Notes under the pieces: generated by a model
Database searches by the model: none
Told to the model about the DNA's origin: nothing
Seen by the model: only the letters and a program-made list of their open reading frames with translations
Made by a program: the position numbers and the translations under genes
Source: Clostridia bacterium
GTDB taxonomy: Bacteria; Bacillota; Clostridia; Oscillospirales; CAG-272
DNA length: 64,000 nt
Direction: 5' to 3'
Assembly: GCA_017462485.1 (NCBI GenBank)
Contig: JAFTRA010000003.1
Coordinates: 1-64,000, forward strand
Shown here: piece by piece, positions 1 to 9,800 of the stretch
Layout of the letters: each line of letters opens with the position of its first letter
Numbering within the stretch: position 1 is the first letter of the stretch

Positions 1-7
1 GAATAAA

Positions 8-110
8 AACACCGAGGTGTTGTATTACGCAGCACCTCGGTTGTATTTTTTACAATTTTCAAGAAAATCAAGGTTGAAAACCACCGGTTTTCTTTATTTT
101 TATGGTGTTT
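8..110. terminator. Double hairpin, terminator-like; composite repeat copy 1
   Basis: A 9-bp GC-rich stem (11-19 with 33-41) is followed by a T-rich run (TGTATTTTTT), as in a Rho-independent terminator. A second hairpin follows at about 61-95, with arms AGAAAA and TTTTCT, and then another T run. The same two-hairpin layout, with a variable first stem and a similar second stem, recurs near 3155-3245, 52275-52365 and 59050-59140, and more loosely at 36940-37060. It probably ends transcription of a gene left of the window, but it also belongs to a dispersed repeat. Confidence 0.6.
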
Positions 111-310
111 TTATTCTATCGCCGTTTCCTCGCTCGCCGTACTTTTGTACGGCTGTTGCTCGTTAGCCGACGATTTCTGCTCTAAATCAAGCGAGCACCA
201 AATGCGCTTCGCACTAAGAATTCAGATTTTTTGACCCAAAAAGTCCCAAAAAACCTTGGTACATCTGAATTCTTAATGACTCAGCCTCATAACTCTTGTA
301 ACAGACCTCT
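110..310 (+). repeat. Dispersed repeat segment left of the Cys-rich lipoprotein
   Basis: No credible gene is seen before position 515. The stretch holds blocks that recur in the same order near 3380-3570: one with CCTCGCTC then CGTAC and TTTGTACG, one with GATTTCTGCTC, and one with GAATTCTTAATGA. The two copies lie on either side of the lipoprotein gene in the same orientation. Short reading frames here lack ribosome binding sites and overlap the repeat, so I treat the stretch as non-coding. Confidence 0.55.
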
Positions 311-514
311 GCTATTCATTTGTGTCCGATTGCACCTCAATTGCCAATATCGCTCCAAGGCGGAAGGCGTATTCGAAGATGGCTGCTTCGTGCTATCTAT
401 ATGTTCAATTTAGTTTACTGTTGATTGCATCCTTGCAAAAGCAGAGAAAATATGTTAAAATATATGTGATATACATTATCTTGAAAACTTTGCAAAGAAA
501 AAGGGAGCGATGAT

Positions 515-3085
515 ATGAAACGGGCTATTGGTTATATAACGTTACTTGCGGCTCTTTTAATGTCAATATTATTGAGCGGATGTCTGGATGAATACGGGCA
601 CGAGCATACGCTTTCACTATACCGCGATGAAAAGCATCACTGGCTTGGCTGCAAAGACCCTAAATGCGACTACGTTGAGGACTATTCACTCCACGATTAC
701 GAGTGGGAAATTTTGAGCGAGCCCGGGCATCTTACCGAAGGTAAGAGAAAGGGCAAGTGCAAGGTTTGCTCGAATAAAACGACAGAGGCTATTATGCGCG
801 AGGGACACTCAATGACTCTTCACGAGAGGGTTGAGCCTACTTGCATCGATTACGGCTCGATTTTGTATTATGAATGTAATATTTGCGGTGATAAATTCAA
901 GGATGAAAAAGGATATGAAGCTGTTTCTGACAGAGATATTCTATTAGGCAACACGGGGCACAGTTTTACGCTCGACGGCGTGCTTTTCACTATGCCCGAC
1001 GCGGATAGCGCAGGATTTTTAAAAATCAACTGTACCAAATGCGGAAAAACGCACTCGGAGCTTGAAATTCCGCATTATTCCGACAATCCGTCCTTTTACG
1101 AAATCTCCGTTACACCCGCAACCTGCACGGATAAAGGCTCTAAAGCTTATGCTCTGAACTCTTATAAAATAAGGATTTTTTTAAGTGAGCTGATGCTTTC
1201 CGAGTCGCTCAAGGACTCTATATACAGCAATCTGTCAGCCTCCGGTGCGTTTGACACCGCATTTGAGATTGAAATCGACTGCACGCCTCACTGCTATGAA
1301 ATTTCCTATATCACAGCACCGACGCTTGATGCCGAGGGCGAGATTAAGGTTAACTGCATCGACTGCAAGCAGGAGTTTTTACCCGTAATACAAGGTGGAA
1401 ACTACACCCCTGCCCTGTGCGACGATAGCATATACACCCTCGAATATGACACCTCAAGCTGCGAGGCGGCAGGTGTTGTATCATACAGCGTTAACGAGTT
1501 TGCTTTAAGGCGGCTTATTATAGAAAATTACGGACTAAGCAACGTGTCCTACGTCTCTGTCGGTAATAAAACGTTTTCATTTGACGGACAGATTCTCGGT
1601 CATAAATACTCTGCAGAGATTTCTCACCCTACGACTGCCGAAGCAGGCTCCGTTTGCGTGCGTTGTGCTGAATGTGGAAAGGCGCTGACAGAAACAGCAC
1701 TTGACGGCTTTGTAATCCCCGCAGCATCTAATGGCGAATATTTCACGTCGGTATTAACCGCAAGCTGCACAGAATCAGGTACGCTTACGTATTCCTATAT
1801 TGCAGATAAGATTATAGACGGCTTTATCTCGACAACGGGTGTTACAAATAGCGAATATATAGCGCAAATACGCGCTTTGCTTACCGATATAGTTTACGAG
1901 GTTGATGCGCTTGGTCACGATTATTCGTCCGGCAAAGAGGTGCTTACAAAGCTACCGACAACAACCGAAGAGGGCATAATAATCTTCCCGTGTGACAGGA
2001 CGGGCTGTGAGCATCACAGAGAGCTTGCCGACGGAGTGAGCAATCTTAAAATACCGTCTCTTTCCAGCCAAAGCGCGCATTATACGGTGAAAGGAAACAC
2101 AGCCACCTGCTCGAGCGCAGGTATCATTTCTCTCGCTATTGCTGATGGCTGGTACGAGAGTCAGCTCGCACCTTATATGAGCGAAGAAGAAATTTTGATA
2201 TACGTAGGCACAGACGAGGTGACACCCGTTCTTCAGAATTTTGAAATACCGGGCACAGTCTTATCTCACTCGCTGCGTTACGCCATAACTCACGATACTA
2301 TGACAGTGAGCTGCGGCTACGCTGATTGTACCGCAGTGTCGGTGGTGATTACACTACCGCAAAAAACGAGCTCTCTATATACCAAAAACGAGATTGCAAG
2401 CACCTGCTGCGAGCAAGGCTCATGCACCTACACTCTTTCCTATGCGTCAGCATGCGAGATAGTTTCGGAATACAACGATAGCCTAAAAAACAGCTACCCG
2501 AATTCTCTTCCCGAAAACGTAGCTAAACGTCTAAACGAGAAATACAGCTACACGCTTCCCCTTGAGCTTAACAGCTCAAATCACCCCAAGGATATGATAG
2601 CGCTTGACTCCACGAAGGAAACTAAGTTTCCTGAATACAACTACACCTTAAACCAAACGTCAAGTGGTATTGTATATAAGGTCTGTAACGGCTGCGGCGC
2701 TCCGTTGTACGTGTATTTTTCGTACAAGGACGGCGTGTGGGTAAAACGTAATTTTGACGGCGGATTCTGCAGGCAGTATAATGTGGACGGTGTGATATAC
2801 AACACACCCATAACGTATACATGGCACTACTCGGTTTACTACGTGGGCGCACCGTTTATAATTCACCCGACGGAAATAAACACGCTGACAACAACGTACC
2901 GCGACGTTATCCTGGCAGACTGCGAGGAATACAACGGCAAAGTTGCCACAGAGGTGCTTGTTTACATAGACGGTGTTCTGCAAACCGAATCGAGCAACAG
3001 GTTGTCTATTAATGATGGCGGTGTAAGAATATATTTCGGCGAGATTTACAAAGGCGACGTATATGTAAAAATAATTTATAAATAA
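515..3085 (+). CDS. Secreted lipoprotein with repeated Cys-pair (zinc-ribbon-like) units
   Basis: An 856-residue lipoprotein of unknown function. The N-terminus is a signal peptide ending in lipobox LLSGC (Cys23), so it should be anchored on the outer face of the membrane. The ATG at 515 is preceded by GGGAG at 501-505. The body contains at least eight small Cys-pair motifs (for example CKVC, CNIC, CTKC, CIDC, CAEC, CNGC), usually followed by a GH or TxE element. They are spaced by roughly 70-100 residues, and this pattern suggests tandem small metal- or disulfide-stabilised beta domains. I see no catalytic motif. The gene stands alone and is bracketed by two copies of a dispersed repeat. A surface adhesin or scaffold role is a guess. 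Confidence 0.75.
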   Translation: MKRAIGYITLLAALLMSILLSGCLDEYGHEHTLSLYRDEKHHWLGCKDPKCDYVEDYSLHDYEWEILSEPGHLTEGKRKGKCKVCSNKTTEAIMREGHSMTLHERVEPTCIDYGSILYYECNICGDKFKDEKGYEAVSDRDILLGNTGHSFTLDGVLFTMPDADSAGFLKINCTKCGKTHSELEIPHYSDNPSFYEISVTPATCTDKGSKAYALNSYKIRIFLSELMLSESLKDSIYSNLSASGAFDTAFEIEIDCTPHCYEISYITAPTLDAEGEIKVNCIDCKQEFLPVIQGGNYTPALCDDSIYTLEYDTSSCEAAGVVSYSVNEFALRRLIIENYGLSNVSYVSVGNKTFSFDGQILGHKYSAEISHPTTAEAGSVCVRCAECGKALTETALDGFVIPAASNGEYFTSVLTASCTESGTLTYSYIADKIIDGFISTTGVTNSEYIAQIRALLTDIVYEVDALGHDYSSGKEVLTKLPTTTEEGIIIFPCDRTGCEHHRELADGVSNLKIPSLSSQSAHYTVKGNTATCSSAGIISLAIADGWYESQLAPYMSEEEILIYVGTDEVTPVLQNFEIPGTVLSHSLRYAITHDTMTVSCGYADCTAVSVVITLPQKTSSLYTKNEIASTCCEQGSCTYTLSYASACEIVSEYNDSLKNSYPNSLPENVAKRLNEKYSYTLPLELNSSNHPKDMIALDSTKETKFPEYNYTLNQTSSGIVYKVCNGCGAPLYVYFSYKDGVWVKRNFDGGFCRQYNVDGVIYNTPITYTWHYSVYYVGAPFIIHPTEINTLTTTYRDVILADCEEYNGKVATEVLVYIDGVLQTESSNRLSINDGGVRIYFGEIYKGDVYVKIIYK

Positions 3086-3124
3086 ACCAAAGCTTGCATA
3101 TTAATCGCAAGCAAAAACAACATA

Positions 3125-3570
3125 AGGCTGTCGCATTTAGGCAGAACCAAATAAAAAACGGCAGAAGCATTGTCATAAAACAGTGTTTCTGTCGTTTCTT
3201 TATGCAAATTTAAAGAAATCAAGGTTAAAAACCTATGGTTTTCTCCGTTTTTTATTGAAGTTTTTTATTTTATAATCAAGCCAATTTGCATCGAGGAGCT
3301 TGCTCATCAGTGCAAATGCGAAGATTGCTCTGCGCGCATTGCAACAGAGTTGCAATACGGTACATCGTGCCAAGCGCAAAGAGTATCCTCGTTTCCTCGC
3401 TCAACGTACCTTTGTACGCATATCGCTCGTCAGTCAAGGATTTCTGCTCCAAATCCGTTCGCCCCGAGGGTCTGTTCTCATTGGCCGCAAGAGAATAAAA
3501 CTATAATTCTGACTGTGTTTTTCGCATTTTTTCCTTGCTTTACTTGAATTCTTAATGAGACAGACCCATT
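3125..3570 (+). repeat. Composite hairpin repeat copy 2, right of the lipoprotein gene
   Basis: Positions 3125-3250 carry a segment nearly identical to 52243-52375. It begins with CTGTCGCATTTAGGCAGAACC, contains a hairpin with arms CGGCAGAAGC and GTTTCTGTCG, and ends with a second hairpin around AGAAATCAAGG and TGGTTTTCT. Positions 3380-3570 then repeat blocks seen at about 125-275. The first hairpin probably also terminates the upstream lipoprotein transcript. No gene is credible between 3086 and 3690; the short frames in it overlap the repeat. Confidence 0.7.
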
Positions 3571-3690
3571 ATTTCTGCAAATTATTTGAGATTTAATTAA
3601 AAGTATATAATTACATTATTCTCTTGTGAAGGTTTTTATTTAAATCCTTAATGATAGAATCCCTTCGTTTTGCTTTTTTCTTAATTAATA

Positions 3691-3825
3691 TTACGGATTA
3701 AGGTCAAGCTCCCAATTTCCGTCATTCTCATCGTAAGGATTTGTTGTAGTACCCGGTGAGGTTGTAATAACGTCTTTTAAAGCAACTTCTATTACTTCAA
3801 TTTCCGGATTTTTATATTTTTTCAT
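3691..3825 (-). CDS. 44-residue acidic small peptide, copy A of a paralogous family
   Basis: This short gene encodes 44 residues, starting MKKYKNPEIEVIEV and containing DVITTSPG, with an acidic Asn/Asp-rich tail ending in WELDLNP. It starts 13 nt after the stop codon of the 2300-residue secreted protein. The spacer, GGAGGTAGTAAAG, contains a near-perfect Shine-Dalgarno sequence, so the two are surely co-transcribed. The peptide at 36749-36883 has the same length, 29 of 44 identical residues, and the same position behind a giant protein with the same C-terminal domain. No signal peptide, Cys or membrane segment is visible. The function is unknown. A processed or exported peptide, a chaperone or an anchor partner for the large protein are all possible, and none is shown by the sequence. 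Confidence 0.85.
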   Translation of the reverse strand: MKKYKNPEIEVIEVALKDVITTSPGTTTNPYDENDGNWELDLNP

Positions 3826-3838
3826 CTTTACTACCTCC

Positions 3839-6800
3839 TTACTTTGTTACTTCAGCTCTGTACGCCTCTGCACTCTCGCAATATTTTGCGAAGCGCTCAA
3901 CGAGGGTGACAAGACCGGGGTTGTTCTGCGTTTTTGCGAATTCATAATAGGAATTGACGTGATAGCTTCCGGATAGAACTCCGTCTATATAGTAGGTGAT
4001 AGTTCCGCACATTGCGTATGCGTAAGAATCAATATCTATATAGCTGCCGTTGCTGTCCGTTCCGGCGAGCGTATCGAGCTTCATATTACCAAGATAGAAC
4101 TCATACGAAGCCGCCTCACCCGAAACGTAGAATCTCGTTGCGGGAGTTGCTCCGAGAACAAGGGTTACACTCTCAAGTCCCGTCTTGGGAGCCGTCGAGC
4201 TTCCGTTGAATGCGGGAGCGTTGCTTGCGTCATAATTCTCTCCAATAATAGCATCTATTTTTGCTATTGCTCCGGCATCTACCGTCTTAAAGTAGATGTA
4301 CGCCGCTCTTACGTATGAAAGAACGTCCTTGACCAGCTGAATCTCGGTTTCGCTTTCGCTGTTATTTATTACCTTTTCGGCATACTTCGGAATGCTGAAC
4401 GTGAACGTTCCCGTTGCCGTACCTGCCCCTACCGAAACGGTTGCGATAAGCTTGATTTCTTTTGCCGCCTCCGCTGCGGGAAGTGCTACTGTCATAAGAT
4501 AATATTTCTTACCGTTTACAGTTGTAAGATTACTTGAAATTTCTTCGAGATTTGCATACTCTTCACCGTTAAATGTAAACTTAAGTAGTATTTCTGCAGG
4601 AATATAAACGTTCATTACGAGGTCTCTGTCGAGCGTTATACTCATTTTTGGAGTGAAGTCTATGCTTGCGGCTGCCTTCTGGCGCAATCTGTAAATTGCG
4701 TTCTCTGCCGTCTCGTCAACCTTGACGAGAACAAGCTCTGTTCCGTCAGCAGTCTTGAAGATTTTCGTGGTATCAAGACTTTCAGCAGCAGTCTTTGAAA
4801 TAACGAGCTGCATATAGTTTTCACCCTCTGATTTGCCGAAGAGAACCGACGAGCCGTTATCCGCAACTGCCGTTAAGTTGAAGCTTGCGCTGCCCGTTAT
4901 AATCTTGCAGCCCTCAACTGTGATATTTACTTTAGAGTTGGTTACGCAATATGCCTTTCCTGAAACAATACCTTTTGTGGTAGTATCGTTTGCGTTAAAG
5001 AGTGTAACTTTTTTGGTCGCATTTGAGATATCTACCGTGCAGGTATCTTTGATAATAAGGTTAAAGGTCATATCTCTTCCGGGTGTATTTTCGTTATAAC
5101 CTTCGGGAGCATATCCTGAGTTGTCTTTAAAGTTGGTAAACAAGCTCGTAAGTGTCGCTCCTGATGCCAAAGAGATGTCTATTCTGTCAAGCGTCCAATT
5201 AAGCGCTTTGTGACATTCGCTTTTAGCGTAATTGTTGACACCCTCCATACCTACGTAGAATAAGCTATCATTAGAGAGAACTATGTCACCGTTTGTAACG
5301 TAATAAGTTGCAGTATGTCCAACGTCTTTACCTAAGCTACTAGCAGAATGGGTACCGCATTTAGAATATGCCTTAAATATTGCTCCAGTTGTTTGAGTGA
5401 ACGTATGACCTCCAAGGTCGATTATCATTTCACCCTGCATCAAGCAGAGGTTTCCGGTAACCGTCGCAGAAGAGGTATAATCTCCGCGCATGTAAACAAC
5501 CGCTTTTGTTCCCGGGTCTTGACAATAGATTCTTGCTCCAACTTTATCCGCCGCGACTGCATTAGCAAAGTCATCGTTTCCGTAAACGCAGGTATAAACG
5601 CCGTTTGCATATTTAAACACTACAAACTTGTAAGCCGCATAAGTCGGACTAATGTTTCCGTAAGGTGTATAGAGCTGCTCGTAAGTGTACGTATTAGAGG
5701 AAATTGTTACCGTTACGGCACTCTTATTTGTAAAGGCTACCGACGAGCCGTTGTCCTCGTTGACGTCTGCCCAAATGAAGCTTTCATCATTTGCCGTTAC
5801 CTCGAGTCCATCGACCGTGATATTTACTCTGGCGTTAAGATTATCCTCAGCTCTGTTAGCGTCGTTTGCATCAAAGAGCGTCAGTTCTTTCTTTGCGCCT
5901 GTGATATCAAGCGTGCAATTATCCTTTACCGTAAGATTGAAGATAATATCCTTTGTGCTCGTAAGGTTTGTGCATGTTCTGAATGCGGTAAATACGTTAG
6001 TGATATATTCGTCTTTATCCTGAACAGAAATATCAACTCCGTCAAGAGTCCAATATACCTGCTTTGGATAGGGACCTGTATGATTATTATATCCCGAGCC
6101 CTCCGTTCCGATGTAGAACAAAGCGTTCGTAGTAAGAATTATATCACCGTTAATGATTTCGTAGTAACCCGGTAAATAGAATTCGCCGGGATTGCTTGTT
6201 GCGATGCCGTTATCATATTTAGCGTGCGCTCTGATAAGGGGCTCGCTGTTTTCCTGGGTAAGAACGTGACCGCCAAGGTCAATAATTATCGTACCTATAT
6301 TGAAGCCGCAGTTACCGGAACCGTTTGCAGTACCACTTCCCGCATCCTTCGTCATATAAATCACGCACTTCTTACCGGCTACGGATTTAGTTGCGCTGCC
6401 GGCATCCGCAAGCGCATCGGCAAAAGCATTAAATCCCTTTCTAAAGGTATAAGTACCGTCTGCGTTAGCAACGTAGGTGAGGAATGCGTAGTCTTCATTA
6501 CCCGAGGGTATATTTCCGTAAGGAGTATCCATACCGCCAAGCGTGTAGATTGCCTTGCCGTCTGCTTCCGACAGCTTTTTAAGTCCATATACGTAGTCAT
6601 ACTCACCTATAAAGGTAGCCGATGTATCCGGAGTAAAGGTGCTTGGAACGGTCAAGGTCATAAATTCCTCGCTGCTGTTCTTCGTATATACAACAGAGGA
6701 TCCGTTGTCGGCAACCTTGTGCCACACGAACGAGGAATCAGCTTTAATTTCACACGCACCCACCGTTACGTTCACTATAGAGTTAGTTGCGTAAACGCTA

Positions 6801-9800
6801 TTGCTTATCATTCCCGAAATACTGGTATCGCAAGCATCAAAGAGCACGAAGCCCGAGGGAGCGTTGGTTATATCTATAACGCAATTGTCATCAAAGGTTA
6901 CGTTAAGACCCATCTTGGCGTTTCTGGTTACAATAATGCTATGGTCCTTATAGCTTCCCATAAGCGACGTGAATTTTGCGCCCTCTGCCAATGAAATGTT
7001 TACATTATTAAAAATAAAGTCGCCCGTCTTATAGCTTGTATCGGTCGTGTTAACCTCATACTGCTGACCCGCCTTGCCGCCTGAGGCTCCAATTTCATGG
7101 AAGAGTCCTGCTGTATTAAGAACTATGTTACCGTTCTCTACGATAACGGTGCTCTTATTCCAATTCTTATCTCTCGCTTTTGCGTGTCCCGAGAAGAGTC
7201 CTACGTTCTCCTTAGCCTGATAAAGAGTTTTACCGTTAAGATCGAAGAGAATAGTTCCCGTAATATACGAAATGTTAGTGAAATTATCATCAAAATTAGC
7301 GTCAGCTCTGAAATATATTACCGCTTTTGCTTCGTGATCGCTTCCTTGAGTATTAAGTCTTGCAGTTTCAAGAACGTCAAATATAGAATTGCTTCCGTCA
7401 ATACAACTATACGTATCGGTTGACTTGTCGTAAAGGAATACAACCATAGTGCTTGTCGCATATTTACTATCTATCGTACCGTATTCCGTTTCGAGAGTCG
7501 TTTCGGTTATATCAATATTTCTGACAGCAGACCAAGCATCAGAAGAATAGAGATAATATACGCTTCCCTGCGTATCAAAGTATTTAAGTCCATCTGTGCC
7601 TGCTGCACCGGGTGCGCCGGAGCCGACCAGCCAAATTCTCTGCTGTCCGCTCTGCTTTACGTTTGCTATTTCGGAAGTGAGCGCCGCAACGTATGCATCA
7701 AGCGCTGACTCTTCAAGAGTTCCGCTCGTTACGTCCGCCGTCGAATAAGCTCCGCTTACGTAAAGCTCCTTTTCGCCAGCAGTTTTATCGGCAACTATTC
7801 CCGCAAGGCTTACGGATGAATTTGCAGATACGGAAGACAAGCTGTAACAGTTCTCTACAAGGTAAGGATGCTCGATAGAATCGTTACCTACGTCGGAAAG
7901 CGAGCCCAAGAAGCCTGCGATACCTCCAAGGTACATATTCTCTCCACTGACGTCAAGCTCTGCGTCGCTGTAAGAGTTCTTAATATAAAGAGTACCGCTT
8001 ACGCCAAGCTTATTGCCTAAAGCATCAACCGTATTCATATTGGGAGATACGGCGCCGACAAGACCGCCTATATATCCGTTTTGTAAAGTATTGTTTTCTT
8101 TTAGCCCGATTTTTCCACTAAATCCACAGTATTCAACCGAGCTATTCAGACCCGCCGTGCCTACTATACCTCCGGCAAGAGTAAAATTCTCCGAAAGATA
8201 TATTTCAGCAGCAGAGGTACAACTCTTTATCAGAGTCGCGTGAGCCATACCGCACACAGAGCCAACACGTCCCGCCATATACTCGTCATCAAATACGCTA
8301 GGCGCGGAATATTCGCCATCCGTCATAAGCGTTACTATTTTTACGCTATCCTTGATTTCGCAACCAAAGACAGTATTAAAGCCGTAAAATTCTGTATCGG
8401 TTACAGTTGGAGCTGCGGCACGACCTACTATACCGCCCGTAACACCTTTACCTATTATCTGTACGTCATCAAGAATGACGTTCTTTATTGTTGCTCCGTA
8501 TATTACACCAAACAGACCGTATCCCTCCGACCAATTGAATCTGCGCTCGGAGTTAGCCGTGGTAATAGTTCCGTTAGTTATCTTAAAATCGCGGCCGTCG
8601 TAAACGCCGCCAAAGGCAGCCATATTTTTCGAGCTGACGTAGTACGTACCGATTGAGGTCATATCCTTTCCGCCGAGGTCGATATTTGCTGTCTGCTCGA
8701 AATACACACCTGTGAATGAAGCGCTTCCCTCTGTGATATTCTTGCTTATCCAGTAAAGGTTTTCAGCGTTAGCTATCTTGTAAGGATTAGCTTCCGTTCC
8801 CTCTCCCTCGGGCTTTGTAGCGGTAGCACCGTCCCAAACGGGAGTCACACGCTTCTCAGAGTCCGAATTCAAGTTTAAGGTGAACTGATTTATGGTTTTG
8901 AAATATCTATCCTTAGTAGCGGAATACCACTCGACAGCAAGCTTTTCCCCACTCTCGTCGAAGTAGAACATAGCTATCATACTGCAGCCGCCAAGCTGAG
9001 CGTCAAAGCCCTGAGGATTTATAAGCATCTCTGTGACGGTATTGCTCGTCTCACCGTCGTTGTAATTTTCAACTTGATTTACAATGATTCTATCGTGCGC
9101 TATATGACCCGAAAGAACCATTTTTATGTTGGAATGCTTTGAAACTATTGATTCCCAAAGCTCATCACCGTTGTAAGTCGAGTTAGGAGTCGGGTCACCC
9201 GGGTCAAGCGTAGTTCCGTCTCCGTTCATATACCCGTGAACGTTTATTATAACCTTGTGGTTAGGGTGAGCAGCGATTACCTTGTTAGCCCAGGTAACGA
9301 CATCGTCCTTTATTATCCAGTCAAGGTTAACGAAAAGATACTGTACCTCATTTTCGCCTACCGTCAAGGTCTGGAAGGTGTTAGCGTAGGAGCTTGAATA
9401 TCCTGTAACAAGGTCGGTAACGTCGTTAACATCATCGTACTGCCCGTCACCGTATCTTCCGCCACCATTCTCTTCTGTGAACTGCGATGTGAAGTTTTCA
9501 AGCCTTCCAAAATAGGTATTGAAGCCCTCGAGTCTTTGGTTTGTTGTCAAATCCGGATATACGTCGTGATTTCCACGAATAAGAGCGTAAGGAAGCTCAC
9601 CGTCAAGCTGCTTTATCGCGTCGTAAACAATATCCCAATGAGTGTATGTACCGTTTGCATCGACAACATAATTTCCGCTAGAATCCTTTGAATATCTTCT
9701 TGAACGTCCGTTGTCGTTGGTTATATCACCGAGAGTTATCGCGAACTGTATGTTCTTGTCTGTTTTATTTTTAACTACCCACTCGTAAAGCCCAGGCAAA

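Noticed and set aside
231-513. Two overlapping short frames left of the lipoprotein
   Set aside because: They lie in a dispersed repeat and have no ribosome binding site or family signature.
5348-6175. 275-codon open frame on the plus strand inside giant gene A
   Set aside because: It is antisense to a clear protein domain, lacks a ribosome binding site and shows no recognisable motif. Long antisense frames arise here from the repetitive codon pattern.
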